Source of the DNA: Chloroflexota bacterium
GTDB taxonomy: Bacteria; Chloroflexota; Anaerolineae; Anaerolineales; Villigracilaceae
Direction of reading: 5' to 3'
Assembly: GCA_016234555.1 (NCBI GenBank)
Contig: JACRBJ010000058.1
Coordinates: 1 to 64,000, forward strand
Length of the DNA: 64,000 nucleotides
Part shown: piece after piece, positions 17,277 to 26,270 of the stretch
Layout of the letters: the number at the start of each line of letters is the position of its first letter
Position numbering within the stretch: the first letter of the stretch is position 1
Notes under the pieces: generated by a model
The model's input: the letters and a program-made list of their open reading frames with translations, nothing else
What the model was told of the DNA's origin: nothing
Database searches by the model: none
Position numbers and translations under genes: made by a program

Positions 17277-18341
17277 TTAGGATAAACGCACGCGCGGGTC
17301 GACCACGGCGTATAAAATATCAACGATCAGGTTGGCAACGATCAGAATAAAACCGTTGAAAAGGGCAAAACCCAGAACGGTGATGACATCCAACTGGGCG
17401 GCGGCAATGGCGGCAGCTTGACCGATCCCCGGATAATTAAACACCGTCTCGGTAATCACAACACCGCCCAATAATAAAATCACACTGAATCCAGCCAGCG
17501 TAACGACAGGGATCATGGCATTGGGTTGCGCATGTTTGAAAATAACATCATGCTCCGACAGACCTTTGGCACGCGCCGTGGTGACATATTCCATGCGCAG
17601 GGTCTCCAGCATGGAAGAACGGGTTACGCGTACGAAGGTTGCCCAACTGATATAGGAAAGGGTCAGGATCGGCATTGCCATATGGCGGAGAGCGTCCAAA
17701 AAGACATCAAAGCGTCCATTGAGCAGTGCGTCGAAAGTCAACAGCGTAGTATAGGTATGAAAATCCGCGCTACGGACTATGATGCTCGACGCGTCCGACA
17801 TCCTGCCAGGCGGGAACCATCCCAGTTTGACATAAAAGAACATCAGCATTAGCAAGCCAAAGACGAAGGTCGGAAAGGATGTACCGACAATACTGAAGAC
17901 GCGTGCTGCTTGATCAATAAAGGTATTCTGGTGAACGGCAGCCTGTACCCCCAGCCAGATTCCCACCAGGATCACAGGCGCCACCGCCCAAACTGTCAGG
18001 TCAAGGGTGTTGGGGAAGCGGGTGCTGATCAACTCCGCAACTGGCTGCGCGCCAGTACGGGAGTAACCAAAATCGCCAAAAAGAATTCCGCCGGCTCGCT
18101 TGCCCGTGCTTGCATCAACGGTTCCAACCATCCATATCCAATACTGTTCATACATGGGCCTGTCAAGTTTGTATCTCTTGATAATCCCCGCAATCGCCTT
18201 GTCGTTCCTTGGAATATCGCGAACATACAAAGCGGAACGCTCGACCGGACCCAAAAATTGCAACATGGCAAAAATCAGGACTGTGACTCCAAAAAGCAAT
18301 AAAGGAACCAGCATCAAACGGCGGATGATATAAGTGGTCAT
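17277..18341 (-). CDS. Peptide ABC transporter permease (OppB/DppB type)
   Basis: The 354-residue protein starts MTTYIIRRLMLVPLLLFGVTV, the usual OppB N-terminus. It has six predicted helices and the EAA loop TRSSMLETLRMEYVTTARAKGLSEHDVIFKH. The family signature ETVFNYPGIGQAA lies near the C-terminus. It starts 126 bases after the binding-protein gene, with a strong hairpin in between, and it is followed closely by the OppC-type gene. Confidence 0.94.
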   Translation of the reverse strand: MTTYIIRRLMLVPLLLFGVTVLIFAMLQFLGPVERSALYVRDIPRNDKAIAGIIKRYKLDRPMYEQYWIWMVGTVDASTGKRAGGILFGDFGYSRTGAQPVAELISTRFPNTLDLTVWAVAPVILVGIWLGVQAAVHQNTFIDQAARVFSIVGTSFPTFVFGLLMLMFFYVKLGWFPPGRMSDASSIIVRSADFHTYTTLLTFDALLNGRFDVFLDALRHMAMPILTLSYISWATFVRVTRSSMLETLRMEYVTTARAKGLSEHDVIFKHAQPNAMIPVVTLAGFSVILLLGGVVITETVFNYPGIGQAAAIAAAQLDVITVLGFALFNGFILIVANLIVDILYAVVDPRVRLS

Positions 18342-18420
18342 TTTTCACCTCAAAAGTTTTAACCTGCCGAGTAAACTGGATGTTCCATTCAATTCACTCG
18401 GCAAGACAAAACCCCAGAAG

Positions 18421-18449
18421 GTGCGGGGACCTGTAACAGGTCCCCGCAC
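18421..18449 (-). terminator. Perfect hairpin between binding-protein and permease genes
   Basis: A 13-bp perfect stem (GTGCGGGGACCTG with its complement) has a 3-base loop. On the minus strand it is followed by CTTCTGGGGTTTTG, which is a poor T-tract. Intercistronic hairpins after a binding-protein gene often stabilise its mRNA or reduce readthrough, so binding protein exceeds permease. That role is inference here. Confidence 0.55.
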
Positions 18450-18467
18450 TCAAACCTTGCCGAAAAA

Positions 18468-20510
18468 CTATTTGATTGTAAAGTTGTAGATGACCACGGT
18501 CTTGATAATGTTCGGGCGGCCGATCAAGAGGCGCAGGGGTCCACCAGTGCCTTTTTCGCCGGCGGCACAGGGGATGAACTTCTCAACGCCTGTCTTGGTC
18601 TTGTCGATTGAGCAAAGCGGCACGGCGGGATCATAGGCGTTCGTTTCAGTATTGAAGAAGCGAACTTCGCCGACCAATTCGTCAGCCTGAGGAGTATCTT
18701 CCAGGTTAACTTCCACGTAATCAGCATCACCCGCTTGTAACATGGCAAAGCGCGTGCCCCATTCGTCAACTTCTTTAATGTTGACACGTTCGAGCTTGGC
18801 GGGTTCGCGCCAGTAGTCATCGTTGCGAACGAGGACAACTTCCTCACCCTTGGTCCAATGATCGAGTTTGAAGGCTCCGGTGCCGTTGGCAATTCCATTG
18901 AACGGGTTGATATCGGGTTCGGAGACGTAGAAGTTCTGCCAGGTATCGCAGGATCCATCCCAACCACCGTTATCAACAGTCCACTTCTGCTCCATTACAG
19001 AGCCCCAGGTTTGGGCAATGGTGGGGAGGAAGGGACCCCAAGGCTGGGCAAGGGTCATGGTGACGGTGCCGGCAGCATCATCAGCCACGATCGCGGCCTT
19101 GGTCTTTTCGCAGGCAGCCTTGAGGGCGGCCGGGTCGAAAGCCTGCATGAGGGCGCGGTCATCATAGACACTGCCTTCAGGATCAACGACAGCAGCAATA
19201 TCATCCACACCGGCGCCAAAGAACGGTTCGGTCAACAGCCATTGCGGGGAGGAAGTACCACCCTGCAACAGGCCGCGTTGGAAGGAGTATGCCACATCGC
19301 TGGCGGTCATCTCAGCACCGCTGTGGAATTTTACGCCCTTGCGGAGAGTGAAGGTCCAGACAGTCCCATCATCAGAGACGGTCCAGGATTCAGCCAGCAT
19401 GGGCACGAATTTATCAGTGGCTGCGCCATCGTAAAACACAAGTGTCTCGTAAACGTTTTGGACAATCTGACCGCTGAATGTATCGTACGTGCGGGCCGGA
19501 TCCAGGGTCTCGATGTCACCAAATGTCACATAGTTGAAGGTTGTGGGGTCTTTGGCACCCGCTCCCTTGGAAATCGGGTAGTAGTATTCCTCGGAGAAAA
19601 TGGGGTTATAGACTCTGCCTTCAACCCACAATTGTTCGTAGTTATGACTGATACCACTGGTGAGGATGTTTCCAGGTGTCAGGTCATAGTACAACTGGTT
19701 CATTTCTTTGTAGATCGCATCGCGCTTGGCGGGATCAACTTCGGAAACGCCCTTGTCCAGCAATGCCTTGAACTGGGCTTTCATATCGTCGGGCATGTTC
19801 TGGCGGCCGCCATAGGAACCGGTGGTGTAAGGCTGGTACCAGTTATGCGGATCGTGGATGTCTTCCTGCCAACCAGCGCTCATGATCGGGATGGTTCCAG
19901 CGCGCTGACCAGCAAGATAAGCTGGCCACGGCAAACCGAGGATCTCGACCTGGAAGAGTTCATTGACTTCAGCCAGATTGGCTGCCAGGATTTCTCCAAT
20001 CGCCTGGCGGGTGGTGTTGCCCTGGTTGTAGAGCATTTGCATACGGAAACCGGTGGTCCAAACATCGCCTTCGGGATCGTCGCCAGCGGCGATACCATCA
20101 TGGTCAAGGTCTGCCAGTTTAAACTCTTCGGCGGATTTCTCCAAGTCAAAGGTGTAGTGTGGGGCATTGGGGTCGAAACCTGGCATGCCTGCGAGAGGCA
20201 ATTGGAAGGACTGAACAGCCTCACCCTGTGCCACATCGGCAATAAAGACATCCCAGTCAAAGGCATAGTTGAACGCCTTGCGGATGTGAACATCCGAAAA
20301 GAAGTCAGTGGGAATGCCGTTGCCATCCAGCATACCGGAACCAATATACTTGCTGGTGGGTCCTGCTGCAGGGGCCTCGGTAGCCGCGGGAGCTTCGGTC
20401 GCCACAGGGGCGGCAGCAGGGGCTTCAGTAGCTACTGCTGGAGTGCCACAGGCTGCCAGCGCCATGCTGAAAACGACCAAAAGGCTTAACAAAGCAAACA
20501 TTTTACGCAT
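18468..20510 (-). CDS. Peptide-binding lipoprotein (SBP family 5), apparently circularly permuted
   Basis: The protein has a signal peptide with lipobox ALAAC (Cys21) and an Ala/Pro/Thr linker. After it, residues 53-315 are what is normally the C-terminal lobe (FFSDVHIRKAFNYAFDWD, FQLPLAGMPGFDP, AGWQEDIHDPHNWYQPY, ending YYYPISK). Residues 316-680 are then the usual N-terminal part (NYVTFGDIETLDPA, YETLVFYDGA, LAESWTVSDDGTVWTFTLRK, VKFHSGAEMTASDVAYSF) and end with AGDADYVEVN and RLLIGRPNIIKTVVIYNF, which normally lead into the C-lobe. The total fits one binding protein, not two. The order of lobes is seen directly; that it folds normally is inference. It lies next to the DppD/DppF pair and the only permeases. 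Confidence 0.82.
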   Translation of the reverse strand: MRKMFALLSLLVVFSMALAACGTPAVATEAPAAAPVATEAPAATEAPAAGPTSKYIGSGMLDGNGIPTDFFSDVHIRKAFNYAFDWDVFIADVAQGEAVQSFQLPLAGMPGFDPNAPHYTFDLEKSAEEFKLADLDHDGIAAGDDPEGDVWTTGFRMQMLYNQGNTTRQAIGEILAANLAEVNELFQVEILGLPWPAYLAGQRAGTIPIMSAGWQEDIHDPHNWYQPYTTGSYGGRQNMPDDMKAQFKALLDKGVSEVDPAKRDAIYKEMNQLYYDLTPGNILTSGISHNYEQLWVEGRVYNPIFSEEYYYPISKGAGAKDPTTFNYVTFGDIETLDPARTYDTFSGQIVQNVYETLVFYDGAATDKFVPMLAESWTVSDDGTVWTFTLRKGVKFHSGAEMTASDVAYSFQRGLLQGGTSSPQWLLTEPFFGAGVDDIAAVVDPEGSVYDDRALMQAFDPAALKAACEKTKAAIVADDAAGTVTMTLAQPWGPFLPTIAQTWGSVMEQKWTVDNGGWDGSCDTWQNFYVSEPDINPFNGIANGTGAFKLDHWTKGEEVVLVRNDDYWREPAKLERVNIKEVDEWGTRFAMLQAGDADYVEVNLEDTPQADELVGEVRFFNTETNAYDPAVPLCSIDKTKTGVEKFIPCAAGEKGTGGPLRLLIGRPNIIKTVVIYNFTIK

Positions 20511-20607
20511 TTTTTCTTCTCCTCAAAAATAGTAGTGATTTTTTTGGACACAACACATTACTTGCACAACAAAAATGTTCCCTGCAGCATCACCTCCTTT
20601 TTAATTA

Positions 20608-21591
20608 TTATGTAACCATATGACAGGCTACAAAATGTCCAACTTTCACTTCACGAAATTCGGGGCGGCTTTCAGCGCAAATCTTGTCGGCGATGGGACA
20701 ACGGGTACGGAATCGGCAGCCCGAAGGCGGGTTGACCGGCGAAGGGACATCCCCCTCCAGAATAACGCGTTTGCGATTCATGTCCGCCACAGGGTCAGGG
20801 ATCGGAACCGCTGAAAGCAAAGCCTGGGTGTACGGATGTAATGGCTCAAGATACAGGTCGTCGCGGCTTGCCAGTTCCATGATTACGCCGAGGTACATCA
20901 CAGCAACCCGTTTGCTGATGTGCCGTACCATGGACAGATCATGAGCGATAAATAAATAAGTCAGGTTAAATTGCTCCTGCAATTCCTCCAACAGGTTCAC
21001 CACCTGGGCCTGGATGGATACATCCAAGGCAGAAATCGGCTCATCGCAAATGATGAAGGAAGGCTGCAAGGCAAGGGCGCGTGCCACACCAATACGCTGA
21101 CGCTGTCCGCCTGAAAACTCATGCGGGTAACGGGCGGCAAAGCCTGGGTTAAGTCCCACCAATTCAAGCAATTGAAACACGCGTTCCTGAATTTCCTTCC
21201 CCCCCGCCACATTGTGGACGGAGAGCGGCTCGCCGATAATATCTGCCACCGTCATGCGTGGGTTCAGGGACGCATACGGATCCTGGAAGATCATCTGCAT
21301 CTGGCGGCGCATCCAGCGCATTTCCTCCCGTTTTAGCGACATGAGATTCGTGCCCTCAAAAAATACCTCGCCGGCGGTGGCTTTATAAAGCTGCAGGATG
21401 GTACGCCCCGTTGTGGATTTACCGCAACCGGACTCCCCCACCAGCCCCAGTGTTTCACCGCGACGAACGTCGAAGGAAATACCGTCAACCGCATGCACAG
21501 CACCCACCTGACGTTGGAACACGCCGCGATAGATGGGGAAATGCATCTTAAGATCAACCACTTTCAAGAGAGTGTCATTATTATTGGACAT
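20608..21591 (-). CDS. Peptide ABC transporter ATP-binding protein (OppF/DppF type)
   Basis: The 327-residue ATPase has Walker [17 protein letters not shown]-loop [14 protein letters not shown], signature [15 protein letters not shown], Walker [13 protein letters not shown] and H-loop FIAHDLSMV. The C-terminal extension includes [16 protein letters not shown]. It overlaps the stop of the OppD-like gene as TAATG, so translation is coupled. It is close kin to the gene at 9357, the F subunit of the other pair. The binding-protein gene follows on the same strand. Confidence 0.94.
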   Translation of the reverse strand: MSNNNDTLLKVVDLKMHFPIYRGVFQRQVGAVHAVDGISFDVRRGETLGLVGESGCGKSTTGRTILQLYKATAGEVFFEGTNLMSLKREEMRWMRRQMQMIFQDPYASLNPRMTVADIIGEPLSVHNVAGGKEIQERVFQLLELVGLNPGFAARYPHEFSGGQRQRIGVARALALQPSFIICDEPISALDVSIQAQVVNLLEELQEQFNLTYLFIAHDLSMVRHISKRVAVMYLGVIMELASRDDLYLEPLHPYTQALLSAVPIPDPVADMNRKRVILEGDVPSPVNPPSGCRFRTRCPIADKICAESRPEFREVKVGHFVACHMVT

Positions 21592-22580
21592 TATCGTGTT
21601 CTCCCCGTTTTGGTATCAACCCAGCATGCAACACGGTGTTCGTCGGAAACGATTTCAAGGGTTGGGTTTTCCTTCCAGCAGCGCTCCATTGCCCATTTGC
21701 AGCGCGGCGCAAACGGACAGGATTGCGGTTTTTGAAGAAGTACAGGCGGCTGCCCTTCAATGGAATATAAGCGTTTGTGTTCGCTCCTATCCACACGTGG
21801 CAAACTGCTTATCAAACCAAGTGTATAAGGATGGGTGGGATGCGCGAACAGTTCATTTACACTTGCTTCTTCAATAATACATCCGCCATACATTACAAGC
21901 ACGCGTTGAGCCAGCCCAGCAACCACGCCCAGATCATGGGTGATCCAGATGATTGCCATGCCCAGTTCATCGCGCAGGCGTTTCACCAGATCAGTGATCT
22001 GCGCCTGGATCGTGACGTCAAGGGCGGTGGTGGGTTCGTCTGCAATTAAAATCTGCGGACTGCAGGAAAGCGCCATGGCAATCATCACACGCTGGCGCAT
22101 GCCGCCCGAATATTGATGAGGATAATCGTTCAAACGTTCCTTGGCGTTCGGAATTCCCACCATGCCAAGCAATTCCGCGGCGCGTTCACGAGCCTGTTTC
22201 TTGGTCATGCCAATATGCAGCATCAACGGCTCTTCCAACTGGCGTCCAATAGTCAACACAGGATTGAGCGATGTCATCGGGTCCTGAAAGATCATGGCGA
22301 TCTGTGCGCCACGGACATGGCGAAGTTTTTCATTTGGAATTTTGAGCAGATCTTGTCCAAGAAACAGTGCTTCCCCAGCCGCCACTTTTCCTGGGGGGCT
22401 TGCAATCAACCCCAACACAGAAAGCATGGTCACGCTTTTTCCACAACCACTTTCACCTACCACCCCCAGCGTTTCCCCCTCCTTCAGCCCAAAAGAGACA
22501 CCATTTACAGCATGGACAATACCATCCGGGGTCTTGAACTGGGTTTCAAGCCCTTTTATATCTAACAAAAGATCAGGCAT
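21591..22580 (-). CDS. Peptide ABC transporter ATP-binding protein (OppD/DppD type)
   Basis: The 329-residue ATPase has Walker [15 protein letters not shown]-loop [12 protein letters not shown], signature [15 protein letters not shown], Walker [13 protein letters not shown] and H-loop WITHDLGVV. The C-terminal extension has [14 protein letters not shown], carrying more Cys than usual. It is the first gene of the large minus-strand peptide-transport run, which continues to about 9.4 kb and possibly to 8.3 kb. The promoter should lie in the AT-rich gap 22581-22904. Confidence 0.93.
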   Translation of the reverse strand: MPDLLLDIKGLETQFKTPDGIVHAVNGVSFGLKEGETLGVVGESGCGKSVTMLSVLGLIASPPGKVAAGEALFLGQDLLKIPNEKLRHVRGAQIAMIFQDPMTSLNPVLTIGRQLEEPLMLHIGMTKKQARERAAELLGMVGIPNAKERLNDYPHQYSGGMRQRVMIAMALSCSPQILIADEPTTALDVTIQAQITDLVKRLRDELGMAIIWITHDLGVVAGLAQRVLVMYGGCIIEEASVNELFAHPTHPYTLGLISSLPRVDRSEHKRLYSIEGQPPVLLQKPQSCPFAPRCKWAMERCWKENPTLEIVSDEHRVACWVDTKTGRTR

Positions 22581-22904
22581 CCGTGAGGTCCTTTTCTATG
22601 TTGGGATAAATACCTTGTGTTGATGCTGTCGCCGCCATCCTGCCGGCGCATTCGAATATATCGACAAAGTATTTCCTAAAGCCTAAAACTTCTGCTTGCA
22701 AAATAGTAAGCAGGGTAGATTATACCTAATTCTTTTAGGGCGTCAACATTGCTACTTTCAGAGTAGCGCAAACAGCCAATTTATTACAAAAAAACACTAC
22801 TTAAGAACTGGTCAAAAAACAGTACTGGAGAACTATATCCATGCCGTGTGCCCCATGGCGGGCGCAGGAGGATTTCCAGCAGACGGACGGGAAAAACACA
22901 ATTG
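22581..22904. other. AT-rich gap between peptide-transport operon and mscL
   Basis: About 320 bases with no convincing gene. It must hold the minus-strand promoter for the OppD-like gene. The section 22720-22830 is AT-rich and contains near-repeats of CAAAAAACA/GTCAAAAAACAGTAC. I see no hairpin strong enough to call. Confidence 0.5.
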
Positions 22905-22933
22905 TTGACAAGCCTCCCCTCCTCAAATAGAAT
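22905..22933 (+). promoter_or_regulatory. Sigma70-like promoter of mscL
   Basis: TTGACA at 22905-22910 is a perfect -35 element. A 17-base spacer leads to TAGAAT at 22928-22933, one base from the consensus -10. Transcription would start near 22940, about 30 bases before the mscL ATG. An AAGGAG ribosome site sits at 22960-22965. Confidence 0.8.
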
Positions 22934-22971
22934 CAAATTGAAATCAATTCGACATTTTCAAGGAGAATATC

Positions 22972-23391
22972 ATGCTAAAAGAATTCAAGGAATTCGTCAT
23001 GCGCGGCAACGTGCTTGACCTGGCTGTGGCGGTCATCATCGGCGGCGCGTTCGGAAAAATTGTCGGCTCCCTCGTCAACGACATCCTCATGCCGTTGATC
23101 GGGCTGGCGATGGGCGGGGTGAATTTCAGCGAACTGTCCATCACCTTCAACGAGTCTGTGATCAAATGGGGAGCATTCGTGCAAACCGTCATAGACTTCC
23201 TCGTCATCGCCCTCGTCATCTTCCTGATCGTCAAGGCCGCGAAGAGCATGAAGAAGGCCCCGGCCCCCGCGGCCTCTGCGGAACCAACCACCAAGGAATG
23301 CCCATACTGCTTCTCCACCATTTCCATCAATGCCACACGCTGCCCGAACTGCACCTCAGAACTTGCAGTCGCAAAAATGATGCAAAAGTAA
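22972..23391 (+). CDS. mscL: Large-conductance mechanosensitive channel with C-terminal zinc ribbon
   Basis: MscL opens under membrane tension to release solutes in osmotic downshock. Residues 1-92 are a standard Msc[21 protein letters not shown] and first helix, a short periplasmic loop, and second helix ([19 protein letters not shown]) with NFSELSI between. Instead of the usual C-terminal helical bundle, a Pro/Ala linker leads to a zinc-ribbon knuckle with Cys110, Cys113, Cys124 and Cys127 (CPYC and CPNC). AAGGAG lies seven bases before the ATG. The ribbon might modulate gating or assembly; that is inference. Confidence 0.95.
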   Translation: MLKEFKEFVMRGNVLDLAVAVIIGGAFGKIVGSLVNDILMPLIGLAMGGVNFSELSITFNESVIKWGAFVQTVIDFLVIALVIFLIVKAAKSMKKAPAPAASAEPTTKECPYCFSTISINATRCPNCTSELAVAKMMQK

Positions 23392-23420
23392 TAAAAATAA
23401 CCAGGTTCAACAAAGTGTCC

Positions 23421-23451
23421 GCTATGGCGGGGGCTGAGCCCCCGCCATAGC
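23421..23451. terminator. 13-bp perfect palindrome after mscL
   Basis: GCTATGGCGGGGG pairs with its complement (23439-23451) around CTGAG. It lies 30 bases after the mscL stop and 16 before pcrA. No T-tract follows on the plus strand. It may stop the mscL transcript or be a dispersed palindromic element; its GC-rich core is unlike its flanks. Confidence 0.5.
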
Positions 23452-23466
23452 GTTTATAATGACCCC

Positions 23467-25659
23467 ATGGATTTTCTCAACAAATTAAACCCACAACAAC
23501 GCAAGGCGGTCACCGCCGCAGATGGACCCGTGCTCGTGGTGGCTGGACCCGGATCCGGCAAGACCCGCGTGCTGACCCAGCGCATCGCCTACCTGATCGC
23601 CTCCGAGGGAGTCCGCCCCTGGCAGATTCTCGCCGTCACCTTCACCAACAAAGCCGCCAAGGAAATGGACAGCCGTGTCAAGGCGATGCTGAACGAGCAG
23701 GCGACCGAAGGGATGATGCTCGGCACGTTTCACTCGATCTGCGCGCGGATTTTGCGGCGGGAGTCTGATCACCTGCCGCTGGAATCGAATTTCGTCATCT
23801 TCGACGCGGACGACCAGGAGCGGATCGTCAAGACAATCATCAAGGAATTCAACCTGAACGACAAGTTGTACCGCGCCAACAGCGTCCATGCATCCATCTC
23901 GCGCGCGAAAAATGAACTTATTTTGCCCGACGATTTCCCGATCAACACCTACCGCGATGAAGTGGTCAAGCGGGTTTACACAGAATACCAAAAACGGTTG
24001 ATCGCCAGCAACGCCGTAGACTTCGACGACCTGCTGGTTTACACCGCCCGCCTGCTGGAAGAGAATCCAGCCGTCCGCGATAAATACGCGCAGCGTTTCC
24101 GTCATGTGCTGGTGGACGAGTTTCAGGATACCAACCTCGCGCAGTACGCGCTGGTCAAACATCTGGCATCGCATCACAAAAATATATTTTGCGTCGGGGA
24201 TCCCGATCAATCAGTGTACGGTTGGCGCGGGGCAGACTATCGCAATGTCCGCCGTTTCGAGCAGGATTTTCCCGACGCGCAGGTGATTCTGCTGGAGGAG
24301 AATTACCGCTCGCGCCAGAACATCCTCGATGCGGCAATGGGAGTCATCGACCGCGCGAGGAATCGTCACAAGAAGCGTTTATTCACGGACCGCGGCGTGG
24401 GCGAGAAAATCATGTTTTATGAAGCCCGCGACGATTACGGCGAAGCCGCTTTCGTCGTGGACACCATCGCGGAGTTGGTGTTGAGCAAGCAATTTGAGCC
24501 GGGCGAGTGCGCGGTGATGTACCGCACCAACGCCATGTCGCGTTTGCTCGAAGAAGCATTTTTGCAGGCGCGACTTCCCTACAAATTGGTCGGGGCGCAA
24601 CGGTTTTACGGACGCCGCGAAGTGAAGGATGTGATCTCGTTCATCCGCCTCGTCCACAACCCGGCGGATGAAGCCTCGCTGGGACGGATTATCAACGTCC
24701 CGCCGCGCGGCATTGGCGAGAAGACCCTGACCACCCTGCACATGGTCGCCCGTCAAAATGGGATGACGCCCGGCGCGGTTTTGCTCGACCTGGCACACGG
24801 TTCGGACTCGCCGTTCTACAAATCCTTCACGGGACGCGCCGCCCTGCCCCTCGCAGACTTCGGCGGGATGCTGGCAAACTGGCGCGCGCTTGCCACTGCC
24901 GCCACCATCCCTGAATTGTTCGACCACATCCTGAAAGATATCAACTACAAGGAATATATCGTCGAAGACGAATCAGACGAGAGCAAGGAGCGCTGGGACA
25001 ACGTGCAGGAGTTGAAACGGCTGGCAATGGAATATTCCACCGGCACGCTGGACGAGTTCCTCGAACACGTCGCGCTCGTCGCCGACCAAGACACCATCAC
25101 CGATGCCAACGCCCCCACCCTGCTCACACTCCACGCCGCCAAGGGACTTGAGTTCGGCGCGGTCTTCATCGTCGGTCTGGACGATGGCATCATCCCGCAC
25201 AGCCGCTCCTTCGACGAAGTGGAGCAAATGGAGGAGGAACGCCGTCTCTTCTACGTGGGCATCACCCGCGCAAAGGATAAACTGTATCTGTTGCGCGCCC
25301 TGCAACGCGGCGGACGCGGCATGGCAGAGGACACTTATCCCTCGCGCTTTTTGGAGGACATCCCCGCCGATTTGCTGGTCGGCAAAACCCGCACGGGACG
25401 TTCGATCCGTCAAAGTTATTCAAGCCCATCGCGGTCATCGTACGGCGACACGAGATGGTCAATGCCGTCGCCGTCGAAACCCGCGCCCGTGATTCAAAAC
25501 CAGTTCAAGGCTGGGACTCGCGTCAGGCATCCGCTGTGGGGCGAAGGCATGGTCCTCGACAGTCGCGCGCAGGACAACGACGAAATCGTCGATGTGGTCT
25601 TTGAATCTGTTGGCATCAAGCGGCTGGCGGCGAGTCTGGCAAATCTGAAAATAATTTGA
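23467..25659 (+). CDS. pcrA: UvrD/PcrA-type superfamily 1 DNA helicase
   Basis: This ATP-dependent 3'-5' helicase acts in repair and replication. The 730-residue protein has Q-motif LNPQQRKAV, Walker A GPGSGKTRVLTQRI, motif Ia TFTNKAAKEM, Walker B VDEFQDTN, motif III GDPDQSVYGWRGAD, motif IV ENYRSRQNILDAA, motif V TLHAAKGLEFGAVFIVGL and motif VI VGITRAKDKLYL. The C-terminal end has the PcrA-type beta domain (AGTRVRHPLWGEGMVL). UvrD and PcrA cannot be told apart firmly by sequence alone; the C-terminal domain favours PcrA. Confidence 0.93.
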   Translation: MDFLNKLNPQQRKAVTAADGPVLVVAGPGSGKTRVLTQRIAYLIASEGVRPWQILAVTFTNKAAKEMDSRVKAMLNEQATEGMMLGTFHSICARILRRESDHLPLESNFVIFDADDQERIVKTIIKEFNLNDKLYRANSVHASISRAKNELILPDDFPINTYRDEVVKRVYTEYQKRLIASNAVDFDDLLVYTARLLEENPAVRDKYAQRFRHVLVDEFQDTNLAQYALVKHLASHHKNIFCVGDPDQSVYGWRGADYRNVRRFEQDFPDAQVILLEENYRSRQNILDAAMGVIDRARNRHKKRLFTDRGVGEKIMFYEARDDYGEAAFVVDTIAELVLSKQFEPGECAVMYRTNAMSRLLEEAFLQARLPYKLVGAQRFYGRREVKDVISFIRLVHNPADEASLGRIINVPPRGIGEKTLTTLHMVARQNGMTPGAVLLDLAHGSDSPFYKSFTGRAALPLADFGGMLANWRALATAATIPELFDHILKDINYKEYIVEDESDESKERWDNVQELKRLAMEYSTGTLDEFLEHVALVADQDTITDANAPTLLTLHAAKGLEFGAVFIVGLDDGIIPHSRSFDEVEQMEEERRLFYVGITRAKDKLYLLRALQRGGRGMAEDTYPSRFLEDIPADLLVGKTRTGRSIRQSYSSPSRSSYGDTRWSMPSPSKPAPVIQNQFKAGTRVRHPLWGEGMVLDSRAQDNDEIVDVVFESVGIKRLAASLANLKII

Positions 25660-25703
25660 CAATGGATGATGGATCCTTGACCACGGTCTATTGTCCACGG
25701 TCC

Positions 25704-26168
25704 ATGGTCCAAAATATGTTCATGCGTCTTCTTTACCTCGGTTTCAGAATCTACTGTTTCCTCTTCCGCCCGATTCGTTTGGGGGTACGGGTGATGATGA
25801 TTCAAGACAGCAAAGTCTGGCTTGTGCGGCAAACTTACATGCCGGGCTGGTTCATGCCCGGCGGCGGATTGAAAAAGAACGAAACGCTCGAAGATGCCGC
25901 CCGACGTGAAGCCCGCGAAGAAACCGGAGCGGAACTGGGTGAGGTCATGTTGATGGGCGCATACTCAAATTTTGTCGAATGGAAGAGCGATCACAACGTT
26001 CTTTTCCTTTGCGCCGATTTTGAATTCAAAGGCAAGCCCGATGCTGAAATTGCCGAACTGCGCGCCTTCCCGTTGGGTGACCTGCCTGACGATCTATGGC
26101 CCGGTCACCGCCGCCGGCTGGAGGAGTTTCGGGCAGAAGTCGCCAGCCCGCAGGTTGGGATATGGTAA
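25704..26168 (+). CDS. Nudix hydrolase
   Basis: The Nudix box is GGGLKKNETLEDAARREARE followed by ETGAEL, with the REXXEE core REAREE. It removes nucleoside diphosphate-linked groups; the substrate is unknown. A hydrophobic N-terminal segment (LLYLGFRIYCFLFRPIRLGV) precedes the fold. The start is uncertain: ATGs at 25656, 25704, 25716 and 25722 are in frame and none has a clear ribosome site. The 25656 start would include an odd PCRSM segment from the repeat-like upstream DNA (GTCCACGGTCC), so 25704 was chosen. Confidence 0.82.
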   Translation: MVQNMFMRLLYLGFRIYCFLFRPIRLGVRVMMIQDSKVWLVRQTYMPGWFMPGGGLKKNETLEDAARREAREETGAELGEVMLMGAYSNFVEWKSDHNVLFLCADFEFKGKPDAEIAELRAFPLGDLPDDLWPGHRRRLEEFRAEVASPQVGIW

Positions 26169-26173
26169 ATTTG

Positions 26174-26209
26174 GACGACATTAGTCATCATCAAACGGCT
26201 AAAGTCGTC
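26174..26209. repeat. Imperfect 13-bp hairpin
   Basis: GACGACATTAGTC (26174-26186) pairs with GGCTAAAGTCGTC (26197-26209) with one mismatch and one G-T pair. The loop is about 10 bases. It lies between the Nudix and nucleotidyltransferase genes without a T-tract. It resembles the palindromic material near 11500 in its AGTCGTCAC end. Confidence 0.4.
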
Positions 26210-26270
26210 ACTATGTTTGTTTCGTCAAGGTTGGTACAATGACCGCGAAATCTTACAACGGAGAATTATC

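Noticed and set aside
18858..20489. 543-codon plus-strand frame opposite the permuted binding protein
   Set aside because: It is entirely antisense to a gene with clear signal peptide and domain motifs.
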